Shown here piece by piece: positions 11,517 to 20,905 of a DNA stretch of 64,000 bases. Position numbers and translations under genes: made by a program. This stretch comes from Lepas anatifera (lineage: Eukaryota; Arthropoda; Thecostraca; Lepadidae), in contig JAOTON010001043.1 in NCBI GenBank assembly GCA_034440635.1, positions 80,715-144,714 on the forward strand. Direction: 5' to 3'. The first letter of the stretch is position 1, and every line of letters begins with the position of its first letter. The notes under the pieces were generated by a model. That model had not been told where the DNA came from. It did not search any database and saw only the letters and a program-made list of their open reading frames with translations.

Positions 11517-11878
11517 ATGAAAAACAATCCAACCACAGTACAAGAGTCCAATCGCACCAATGTAGTGTACCAGTTTGAATGTCCGCATGAGGATTGCAGG
11601 CCTCATGATAGACTCTACATGGGTGCGACCACGACGACATTATCACGCCGCCTCACCATGCACCTACAAGACCACACAGGCCCCGTAGAACACTGGGCTA
11701 AACAAACACCACACAAAACCAACACACAAACTCCTAAAAGACAACACAAAAATCATCCACTCCGCCCACGACCATCACCGCCTGTTCATTCATGAAGCCA
11801 TACACATCACACGACAGAAACCACACCTCAACATACAGAAACATACACACATTTCACTAGCACTGGGGGTGTGTGAAC
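11517..11878 (+). pseudogene. Penelope-like GIY-YIG endonuclease (right copy, frameshifted)
   Basis: It starts with the same MKNNPTTVQESN as the left copy, but the key YIG triplet reads YMG (LYMGATTTT). A frameshift after VEHW near 11696 puts the C-terminal half, including the Glu helix, out of frame. It should therefore be inactive. There is no SINE between RT and endonuclease here. Confidence 0.85.
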
Positions 11879-12166
11879 TGCGACTGAATAGTATGTGGTA
11901 TAGTATGCATTAGAATGTAATTAGTATGGTTGTGATTTATGAATGTGTTAAAACTATACTTTGTGGTTTTGCTCAGTGAAAGTTGCTAAGATATTGTCCT
12001 CTGCTCCTTCTTGAAAATATTCGCTTTTTGTAAACTAGTTAGTTAGTTAAGGGCTTTTTATAAGGCGTTCTGTGCAAAGCACCTTTGCCCGCCTCTAAAG
12101 TGTATATTTTGTAAACTAAGATTAGCCTCAGTAGGTAACAAACTAAAAATGGAGTGTTAGTTGTCC

Positions 12167-12202
12167 TTGATAATGATTGGTATAATACAATCGAAACGCG
12201 TC
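12167..12202 (+). ncRNA. degenerate hammerhead-ribozyme-like motif, right arm
   Basis: Same 36-nt architecture as in the left arm: TTGATAA, one extra base, GATTG/CAATC stem with an 8-nt loop, GAAA, CGCGTC. It lies about 290 bp downstream of the endonuclease, in the 3' part of the element where Penelope terminal repeats sit. Confidence 0.5.
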
Positions 12203-12366
12203 GGAAAAAATGACTTATGGCTATAATAGAAGTACTTAACACCATTACCGAACCAGACAAAAAAATTCAACAAGCTACTGAAACTCAACCGAAAACTCTC
12301 AAAAACTCGAAGCACTATTCTTTTCAACGACATCTGTCTGAAAGAAGATATATTGCCCAAGTACAC

Positions 12367-12368
<2 letters not shown>

Positions 12369-12413
<45 letters not shown>
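12369..12413. repeat. (AT)n microsatellite between two elements
   Basis: An AT run of about 45 bp separates the right end of the Penelope palindrome from the 1.2-kb inverted-repeat element that starts at its last bases. Confidence 0.96.
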
Positions 12414-12416
<3 letters not shown>

Positions 12417-12649
12417 CGTTTTAAATTTCTCTCACGTCTAGCACGTAAACACGTCAGTTGGAAACTTCTGATATTGCTAAAAATGCTGCAGATTTCGACC
12501 AATTTACAAATCCAGATCACGTGTTGAACACGCGCATTGACGGGGGTCTGAGCCACCTTTGCATTGACGGGGGAGCGGGTACCCGCCCCCCTAAGATCTC
12601 GAGAACCACGGTAGGTAGCGAAAAACGGTAAACGGCGTTGGGCTGCCCA

Positions 12650-13372
12650 TCCACTTCCCCATCGAAAAAAATTTGAACCATTTTTTGTCAGGTCACATTT
12701 AAGGTCACGAGAGGTCAAAACATGCCGTCATAGGGATAACATGTAAATTCAGTTTTTTTCGGCCATTACATCTGAACAAGTAAAGATACAGCAAAACGAC
12801 TTAAACTGTATGAATCTTCTCAGCAAGCCGAATCGAATGATATATAATTAGACCTTGCTAGGTCAAATCAATGATTTGACCTGACCTGAGGTCAGGTCAG
12901 GGCCAAATTATATAAAATGCATATCATTAGAACCGCAAAGCCCAGGCGAGTCTAATGCAGCTAAAATAAATGCTCTATCACCATCCGTTACTGAGTTATT
13001 CCGTAAAAAATATTTTCCCCTGTATTTCCGACGGAGAGGTTATGCCTCGTACCTGACCTTAGGTCATCGATATAAAAATACCGGAGCACATTCTAGAGAA
13101 CTCGGTGGGGCCATTATTTGATATGAGTTTCAATCGGATAAGTTCACCCTGCTCCGACTTATGCTATCTTAAACTTTTTTAGGTCGGGTCACTTGACCTG
13201 TACTGGTGACCTGACCTGAGGTGACCTAACCTTAAAATTTTCACAGAAGGTGTAAAAATGATGAGGGAAAAGGTATTCCAAGTACAGCGGCGCGTAGCGC
13301 CGCCGTTTTTCTGCTGTATCCGTAAAACCCGAGAACCCGTAAAACCCGTAAAAACCTCCCCCGTCAATACGC
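12650..13372 (+). repeat. TGACCT/AGGTCA-rich dispersed repeat, copy 2 of 5
   Basis: Best preserved copy. Near 12888-12912 it carries an almost perfect palindrome made of TGACCTGACCT and its reverse complement around one central base. TTAGGTCATCGATAT, the run CACTTGACCTGTACTGGTGACC and the GC hairpin GGCGCGTAGCGCC appear in order, ending in CCCGTCAATACGCGTG. It lies inside the long-TIR element. Confidence 0.85.
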
Positions 13373-13494
13373 GTGTTAAAGAGGGGCAAACTGAAAAAAA
13401 TGATGATTCTAAATTTCTGCTTAATATATAAACTTCTTCTCTATATATAAGAAGAAATTTAGAGTCAGCATTTATTTCAGTTCACCCCTCTTTA
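13373..13494. repeat. 122-bp imperfect palindrome
   Basis: The left arm begins TTAAAGAGGGGCAAACTG and the right arm ends, reversed, TTTAAAGAGGGGTGAACTG; arms of about 57 bp are separated by a few AT-rich bases. It is adjacent to the right inverted end of the 1.2-kb element. Confidence 0.8.
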
Positions 13495-13636
13495 AACACG
13501 CGATCTGGATTTGTAAGTTGGTCGAAATCTGCGGCATGTTTAGCAATATCAGAAGTTCCCCACTGACGTGTTTACGTGCTAGACGTGAGAGAAATTTAAA
13601 ACGCGATAGAAATATTTGCCCGATTCATTCTTACTG

Positions 13637-13655
13637 TATATATATATATATATAA
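13637..13655. repeat. short (AT)n microsatellite
   Basis: A short TA/AT run just outside the 1.2-kb element. Confidence 0.85.
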
Positions 13656-13861
13656 AGCTGCTTAAGGGCTACAGAGTTTCAAGTGTACAGAGCTTCAAGT
13701 GTGGGGCAAGATCCACGGTGGGTGGGGGTAGGGCAGGGCCTGTCCTAACGGGTTCATGACCACTAAGATTAGGCTTTTTCAATGATATTACAAGTCAAAG
13801 GTGGGGAGCCGGTCTCATCTCCGACAGCAGTGGAGAGGGGTGGCGGGGTTAGCCCTATAGA

Positions 13862-14313
13862 CGAGTTTTATACCCTTCGTACATCTGCTTACGTATTTTT
13901 GCGTACGTAGTTTAGCTTATGTACTTTTGTCATACGAGTTTTATACCCTACGTACATTTGCTTACGTATTTTTGCGTACGTAGTTTAGCTTATGTACTTT
14001 TGTCATACGAGTTTTATACCCTACGTACATTTGCTTACATATTTTTGCATACGTACTTTTGCGTGCGTACTTTTGACATACGAGTTTTATACCCTGCGTA
14101 CATTTGCCCACGAACTTTTAAGCACGTACTTTTGCGTGCGTACTTGGCATACGAGTTTTATACCCTACGTACATTTGCTTACGAACTTTTGCGTACGTAC
14201 TTTTGCGTACGTACTTCGGTCATACGAGTTTTATACCCTACGTACATTTGCTTACGAACTTTTGCCTACGAAGTTTATCTATACGTACTTTAGCCATACG
14301 AACTTTGGTCCGT
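13862..14313 (+). repeat. 73-bp tandem minisatellite (CGTAC-rich), six units
   Basis: Six consecutive units start with CGAGTTTTATACCCTACGTA at about 73-bp spacing (first unit slightly variant). Each holds several CGTAC words. Because the unit is near a multiple of three, it gives a periodic open frame rich in Tyr, Thr and Leu that should not be read as a gene. It is an inverted relative of the array at 5548-5890. Confidence 0.92.
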
Positions 14314-14325
14314 AAATCAGATGAT

Positions 14326-15830
14326 CCATTCTGCGATAACCAGGCAATTTTTTAACATGTTAACTGGGGGCCATTTGCCCCCAGTCGGCCGACATGCCCC
14401 CCCCAGTGCCCGGAAATTGGCCCCCAGTGAAATAGACAGTTGACTTAAAATTGACTAAATGCAGACTCACCTAATGAAAAGAAGACAAAACATCACCCAA
14501 CGATTATAACTTCGTTCTCTTTCTGGTCCAAAATTGGCAACCCACAAAGATTCGGTTAAAAAAATCCGCCCGTGGCTGTCTACTCCATCGTGCGAAGACG
14601 AAACAAAGCGCGTAGTTACGGGAAATCCCGGCAAAGCAGCCTCAGCATCAACTAATCACAACGCTGGAGATGAACGCTGGGCTACAACCAATCAAACATC
14701 CTGTTCTATCCGACCAGAAGCCCACATCCCAACCAGTACCGTGACATTGCATGATTATTTCACACGCAGTCAGTTGTCAGCGCTTAGAGCTCGTTCGTGG
14801 ATTAGACCGGACACGGTGTAGTCAAAGCGCATAAGACTAGTTGCTGGTTTGGCGGCATAAAGTGCTTAGCCTTTTTATTTATTATTGTAGTGGTAGCATA
14901 CATAAGCGTCGCCACCGGCAAAAGGTGAAGGGGCCAGCCAAATTTTAACCTGATGCTGACAGCAAAATTTCCACGTTATAACCAAAAACTTTTCGAATTT
15001 GGGCTCCTCGTTGACTTCCATAGCGGATGATCGTACAAATTTCCGGTTTACTCCCATTTTGACTGAAATCAGGAAATTGTTGGTCAACAAGTGGGGGGGG
15101 TTGATAGATGATGCTAAAAAATGTTATGGTTATGTAGATAAAATCATTTGATAGCCACGCGGTGTTGGAAGGGCACTCCTGGCTTTTTATTAAATGGATA
15201 GTGTGCTAAAAGTATTGCGTCAAGTCAATATCAAACTGTCAACAATTAGTTTTAAACAGTGATACAAGTCGCTTTTTCTGTGGGCTTATGACCAGTGCAA
15301 GGAGTCGTTTTAGCCTCAACTCTGGCTTTTGTGGTGTTTATTTGGCTATTTTAGTGGAAATAAAATTTTGCCCCTCTTTGGCCCTTTTTCTAACTCGGTT
15401 TGACATTTCCCGTCGAAAAAAAACCTGGCAGCCCTGGGCAGCATCTATAATCTCTATGTAGACATGGAATCACACAAAAATTGAGAAACATATTTTTAAC
15501 ACTAACGCGTCGAAGTTTTATTAAACCCCTCAAAATGGGACCTTGATCCCCTCATTGACGGACGCAGGGGGCATTCTGGTCATGGCCCCCAAAGCGCTGG
15601 AGGGGGGCCAAACTATCTTTTGGCCCCCAGAGTCCGAAGAAATGTATGTAAGAAAGGCGTTTTCACTAGGTCTGTCGAGCAAAAAGTATTTGCTCTAACC
15701 CCCCTCCCCCCCAGGAGAGCGATCATGAGACATGGGTTTGCCCCCAAAACTCAGGTCTGCCTCCGCCCCTGGATCCCCTGTAGACACTATAATGACCAGC
15801 ACAAGAAATGCCCCCCCCACTGACTTTTCC
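14326..15830. other. unassigned stretch with C/G-run MITE-like fragments
   Basis: GGGGGCCA/TGGCCCCC runs at 14365-14430 and 15550-15780 look like MITE debris (CTCCGCCCCTGGATCC near 15768). A 95-codon open frame at 14534-14821 has no recognisable domain, so no gene is called. Confidence 0.4.
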
Positions 15831-15832
15831 TT

Positions 15833-16418
15833 ATGCGGTACTGCATAAGCGTGTACGGTAGCTGTACTGCTCAGCGTTTGCATAGAGTGCAGAAGGTTAT
15901 AAACTTTGGCGCTCGTGTGGTTACTGGACTTAGAAAACGAGATCACATCAGCGACGCCGTGCGAGATCTGGGGTGGCTGCCTTCACGTGAGCTCGGCACA
16001 TACCACTCTCTGTGTCTGCTCAAGCGAGTGATAGTAACGGGCGAGCCAGCTTACCTGAAGCGTCAGCTCGTGACTAGGCGTGAATTCAGAAACCGCACTA
16101 CTCGCCAAGACGGAGATTTATGCCTCCCACGCCTAAGAACTGAGACTGGGAGGAGAGCTCTTATGCACCGTGCTGCAGCAGTATTCAACGGACTGCCACC
16201 GGCGATCCGGGATGGCCCCCTCTCCAGCTTCAAACGACGCCAAAAAAGCATCTGCTCGGTTGATGAGTGTGCCCGATTTTGACTTGACTTTTCTTGACTT
16301 GACTTGCACACAATTTTGACTGTCGCGTGTCTGTCCCATCCACCCCCATTTTTTACCTGGGCTCATTAATAGCCATTGATATGGATGAGCACCGTGATGT
16401 TGAAATAAATAAATAAAA
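15833..16418 (+). pseudogene. LINE C-terminal fragment (CR1/L2-like) with 3' UTR and tail
   Basis: An open stretch of 149 codons matches the thumb and C-terminal region of CR1/L2-type ORF2: LRYCISVYGSC-like start, RLHRVQKVINFGARVVTGL, DLGWLPSRELGTYHSLCLLKRVI, and a terminal FKRRQKS block. It is followed by about 120 bp of 3' UTR and an AAATAAATAAATAAAAA tail ending near 16418. 5'-truncated: there is no RT catalytic core. Confidence 0.8.
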
Positions 16419-16805
16419 ATGCACTGGCGATAAACTGCGGCGAAATTGAGACAATACAACACTTTTTCGTAGAATGCAATGGTGTGTTTAACTTTTGGAA
16501 CAAGCTTATATGTAGAGTTAACCACAGAATGCGCCCTCGACCACCTTTTGTCCTTAATGTGGAGAATGTAGTTTTCGGATCCCTCTCAACTCTGGGTATT
16601 GTGAACTTCATCATGCTAAAAGAGAAACAATTTATTGTGCACCAACGTTTCAAAGATGGACTAATTGACGTAGGCAGCTTCCTTCATGTCTTGAACAAAA
16701 CTTAAAGAATGGAACTGGTTATTGCAAATAAAAACGGTAAATTGGATCTCTTCAAAAAGCGATGGGGGCCGTTTGTGAACGATAACTTAGTATTGATTTT
16801 GTAAA
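16404..16805 (+). pseudogene. L1/Tx1-like LINE C-terminal fragment
   Basis: Directly follows the tail of the preceding LINE. The frame reads EIETIQHFFVECNGVFNFWNKL, then NVENVVFGS, then NFIMLKEKQFIVHQR, matching the terminal HLF..C..V..FW and NF..L..K.YI patterns of L1/Tx1-type ORF2. After a stop near 16703 the related text IANKNGKLDLFKKRW continues. 5'-truncated and dead. Confidence 0.65.
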
Positions 16806-17039
16806 CATTTCACGAATAACACGGAGCTATGCGGTGGAAGGCGGACAGGCTGGTTGAAGTTAGGCCTTCGTGATCGGCTTGGTTTTTGTTTTGGGGGTGG
16901 GAGAGGACTGTGTGCATTGTGTTGATCTGATGTTTGGTCAACACGGATATTCGCTGACGGATGGCGTTTATGTCGATGCTGAGGTGTCATACTCAGGGTC
17001 TTGCAGGAGCTTGTGACGTTGTGGCAGCAGTGTTTATCC

Positions 17040-17215
17040 AAATATAAGAAGAAAAAATTGTTGGGGTTAGACGACGCTCCAACTCCCAAAGTTATATGGC
17101 GTCACCACCTCTCACCCTGTAAGAAGGGATTTGGTGCATCAAATCAGCATATTCAGGGGATCTGCCGGGACATGAACCCAAGGAGGTGAACCCGGGGAGC
17201 TGAGCCCGGGGATGA
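17040..17215 (-). mobile_element. SINE-like repeat with LINE-type 3' end
   Basis: Shares the ordered landmarks TTGGGGTTAGACGACGC, TTATATGGCGTC, a CTCACCCTGTAAGAAGGGATTTGG block and a CCGGGACATGAACCC segment with 26452-26640. Read on the minus strand, the last of these is a box B-like tRNA remnant and the first is the 3' end. Same family as 19036 and 43518. Confidence 0.65.
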
Positions 17216-19035
17216 GCGCTAGGTTTTTTTGCGCCCTCTTGGCAACATCCCAACTTATCGGAACGATATTCATGTTTTATGCTGCAAAATATTACATATT
17301 TTTTACAGTATTACAAAAATCTAGAAGCCTATGCAGTAGCTTCAGCAGCAATAGCGATCGTTGTTGTGTGTATCACCAGCAGTAAAATTGGGCAGTGATG
17401 GATCTAGCCGGTAGGTTTGGTGGGACAAACAAAATCGAAAAGCAAAAACACCGTCACGGAGTGAAAGCTTTCGCCACAATCTGACTAGCCGGTAGGTTGG
17501 GGGAGGGGAGTAGGGAGCAAACATAAGTCGAAAAGCAGAACAAGCAGACTTTACTGAGTGAAATATATTTCTTGTATTTCTTATATATTATCACATATAT
17601 CTATTACATACCTATGTGGCCATAAGCTGCTCACTTTCGATATCCAGGGATAATTCACCCAAATACGATCTTAAATATCAAGAGAACCAGGCTCCAGCAT
17701 TCACACTGGAGTTGACTAGCTTTGTTTGAAGTTAATTGGTTCAGTTGAAGCACCAACACCCTGCTTATGAACTTGAAAGGAGCCTGGGAAAAGGTCGAAA
17801 ACTTGGGGGCGGGGAATACATCATGGTTTTGCTCCGAGTTTTTCGTTCGGGGAGCAAATACGTATTGTCCCCCCCTACTTGGGTCCGCCACTAAAACTGG
17901 GTGCGGTTTGAGGGCTCTCGCTGCCACGTGCGATCACAGGGGGTAGGAGGGCAGCGAATAATGAATTTTTCCTGGATAAAATCCACCAACTCGAGAGCTA
18001 CTACTCTTTGGATTTTAGTGCAACATTGGTTCCAGTTAATTTTGCTGGTAAATTTTTTCGGGGTGACGCTGAAATGAAAATATTTTGCGATAAACATATT
18101 TTAAATATTCTGGTTGGGCGAAACCAGAATATTACCCGGGGGACCTTGAAACCAAAGCCTACGCTGATCCCTTGACCTGAGAGGGTATATTACCAACAGA
18201 AACATAATATATATATATCATCAACAAGATATTATACAACAACGTATTATATAACCAACAAAAATCATAATTGAAATTGGCCTGGAAACTTAAATATTTG
18301 TGGACCGTTAGTTACAGCTGCTGGGCGAATCAAATTATTAACCCACCTTTCCTAGTAGCTTAAAACGCATACATAGCACCAAAAAATATAAAAAAGTTGT
18401 GTTTTTGTGAACTGAAAAATATTTGTATAATGGTTAACAAAAAAGCTTGATTGTCTAGGACACATAGATACTCGTTGGGACAGACCAAGATGTTTCAAAC
18501 TGCGACACCTCCTTAAATTGGTTTAGGACCTTCCGCAAAAAGTCAGTAGTGAAAAAATTAAACAATGGCAGGTAGTGTGAAAGCTCCGATTCTGCAAATT
18601 TCGAGAATATCTGCAGGGAATAGATAGTGTTGGTTTATCCTCAAAATTTCACAAGGAACCCAAGAGGAAAATGAGTGTTAAGTTGGACCAGTTTGGGCTC
18701 AGCCCGAAATATTATCCGCATATTGTTTTGGAACTTCATTGAGTTTAAACATTTAGCCTCGATAAGATTTTTGAGAACTCCCGCAGCCTAATATTGAACC
18801 GCTTGGACTAAAGGGTATTTTAAGCTCAAATTCTGCGGAGGTATCATCGAAGCAATCCTTCAAAAAGCCTAGCTGGCTCAAGAGGCCCCTAGCTATCGTG
18901 CACCCTCAGCTGTCATCTCAACTTAACGTATCTGTATTGGTTTTTATCACCCGGAGAAGAGGCGCATAAACATTTATCACTATCTTTGTAGGATATTGTA
19001 CGTAATATATAATATGATTATCTATACATATATAA
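17216..19035. other. unassigned stretch
   Basis: Contains a local tandem duplication of about 82 bp near 17400-17566 (shared CTAGCCGGTAGGTT and TCGAAAAGCA) and a perfect hairpin at 18104-18133. No coding domain was recognised. Confidence 0.4.
18104..18133. repeat. perfect 12-bp hairpin
   Basis: AATATTCTGGTT and its exact reverse complement separated by 6 bases. Function unknown. Confidence 0.7.
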
Positions 19036-19185
19036 TTTTTGGGTTTATCGACGCACCAGCTGCTAGTGTCATATGGCGTCGCCAACTTTTTTGTTGAAAA
19101 TATATCCCGGGAGCCAGCTTGCTCCTTGTTCAGGAAAACCGCTGGGCCTTGAACCCGGCCCAGAAACTATCATCTGCCCTTTCAC
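19036..19185 (-). mobile_element. SINE-like repeat with LINE-type 3' end
   Basis: TTGGGTTTATCGACGCACCAGCTGC, CATATGGCGTCGCCAAC and AGCTTGCTCCTTGTTCAGG match the copy at 43518-43640 in the same order. The 3' end, read on the minus strand, is the AAACCCAAAAAT side. Confidence 0.65.
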
Positions 19186-19728
19186 CTTCTTTGACCTGTC
19201 ATAACCTCAATATTGATCTGAGACAAAAAGCAACATATAAAATTTCTTGGTCAATTCTTATGAGCTACCCACCTGTGTTCGCGTCTTTTCTCTATCCTGC
19301 ATAGGAGCCAAGTTCGAGGGGAGGTGTTTAAGCCCCTTCCACACCAGGGAGGAAGGTGGCTCGGAGACCCGCGGGCGCGGGTGCTATTTAACACAAATCC
19401 GGCACAGGGTGCCTTTTTGAATCCCATGAAACTCTAATTCACCCGCATACATATTTCAAGAATGAGCCTGAGAGCCTCATGAGGCTGGAAACATTGTTTG
19501 AAGCCATTACTCAGACATATCCAGCCTCGGAACTCTCGTGCCCAGGCGCCTCGGTTACTGGCGGACCGCCTGGGGCTAGGCACCTGCGAGACAGTACTGA
19601 TCCTTTCGGTTCAAAACACTGTGCCCCCCTGCGCGCCACATCTTACTACGTGTGACCCTGCACCTGTCGCTGTAAACACGTAGTAATCACGTGACCCAGG
19701 TATGCGTGCCAGTCGAGCGAAGGGTCGG

Positions 19729-20078
19729 CGATTATCAGAGGCGGTGGCAAGTCAGCCGAAGACTACCCCGTCAGAATGCAGCAAAATCAGTAATTGTGTA
19801 ATATTTTCTTACCCAGCTGCCAGATTAAGAAATAATGGTGACCACTGGAAAGCTCTTAAAAAATACACATGATGAACCCGTTTGTAAAGCTAAAGGCACC
19901 ATAGGTTGCGAGATATCCATCCTAAACCGGTCGAGCCTAGTCTTGGCAATTTCAATTGCGGGGGGACCGAACATACATACGTTTTATAATCTACCATGCG
20001 ACCCCTCCCCACCGAGGCTTGAACTCGGCGCCAGCGGCGCCCAGCGTGACCTCTAACCTCTGTGCCCCGCAGGCAATC
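19729..20078 (-). mobile_element. tRNA-headed SINE (second copy of the 2268-2512 repeat)
   Basis: On the minus strand, a tRNA-like head at about 20078-20005 has a T-arm with a perfect 5-bp stem around TTCAAGC (20012-20028) and an A-box-like GGTTAGAGG. The body 19970-19729 is the inverted match of 2268-2512. 5' and 3' limits are approximate. Confidence 0.6.
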
Positions 20079-20897
20079 GGGATCCAGCGGATGGCTTCTG
20101 CTGATTGGTGGAGGCGCGTTCACTTTTATAACGAGATATTCAGCGGAAATTTGTCCATGACAATGCTGGAGCTTAAACTATAAACCAGCAGATGTTCTAA
20201 CATGATCTTTTCCAAGCATTACTAGTCATATTTTGCCCTACATTGGCTTGATTATCTGCGCCACCATCCAATGTTCGTTGGTACAGGCGGAGACAGCGAG
20301 TCAGCACTCGCTAGCCGGCGGCCGAGTTCGCTGGAGTCAGGAGTGTCGCGAGATGGGTTTCTGCTGAGGAAAAGGAGTGGGACCCGGCCCGAAGGTAACC
20401 GAGAGAAGGAGAGGAGACAGACGTACATACATACATAAAACCGTCGGACGAGTTATAGAGATTGTGAACTAATGAGAGCGCTGCCGAAGTAAAACCAGAT
20501 ACTATACCAGAAAAGGGATGCACGTGCTGCTTTATTCCATGTTGGATGGTTAAAAGGCACTAAACTTAATTTGTAGCTCAAAAGATTGCCGGTGTTTTAG
20601 CGTGTTTCACCTTTTAGGCGTCATACCGTATCTAAAATTCTATGGTGAAATCCCAAAGTTACAGGCCACGGATTCTTTGGTTCAATGAGGGCACTCTTAA
20701 TCGATCCACCACACTAACGTAGGTTTTCGAAATCCTTTGGGGGCGCCCAAATCCGGCTGTCAAAAAAATTGTCAACTACGACAGCATTAAGAGGATCATT
20801 GTAGTAAAAACACTGTACAGTACACCTTCTTAAATACATGAAACTGTGCTGCACTGCCTAACATCAAATCCGATAAAAACCGTGGAGAAATTATATA
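20079..20897. other. unassigned stretch
   Basis: No recognisable coding or RNA feature; a short (CATA)n run lies near 20425. Confidence 0.4.
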
Positions 20898-20905
20898 TCC
20901 ACCAG

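Larger units (their letters stand above)
8095..12343. mobile_element. Inverted pair of Penelope-like element copies
   Basis: Two 5'-truncated copies of one Penelope-like retroelement face away from each other. The left copy lies on the minus strand (10648 down to 8095) and the right copy on the plus strand (about 10649 to 12343). The arms correspond base by base over about 1.65 kb apart from a SINE in the left arm (8848-9209) and a roughly 75-bp insertion in the right arm near 12035-12105. The left copy starts further upstream in the RT than the right one, leaving a spacer of about 570 bp (10074-10648) without a partner. (AT)n tracts border both outer ends. Inverted or tandem partial copies are characteristic of Penelope-like elements. 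Confidence 0.9.
12412..13608. mobile_element. 1.2-kb non-autonomous element with ~120-bp terminal inverted repeats
   Basis: Arms 12412-12531 and 13489-13608 are nearly identical inverted copies (outer sequence TATCGCGTTTTAAATTTCTC). Both ends are flanked by TA, compatible with a Tc1/mariner-type TA duplication, but the left side lies in (AT)n so this is ambiguous. The interior holds a complete TGACCT-type repeat (12650-13372) and a second palindrome (13373-13494). No coding capacity. Confidence 0.85.

Noticed and set aside
13919..14315. Frames of 124 and 107 codons in the CGTAC array.
   Set aside because: They are translations of a 73-bp tandem repeat, open in more than one frame.
14534..14821. 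A 95-codon plus-strand frame with a hydrophilic sequence.
   Set aside because: No domain, signal or context to support it; could be a fragment of something, but unrecognised.
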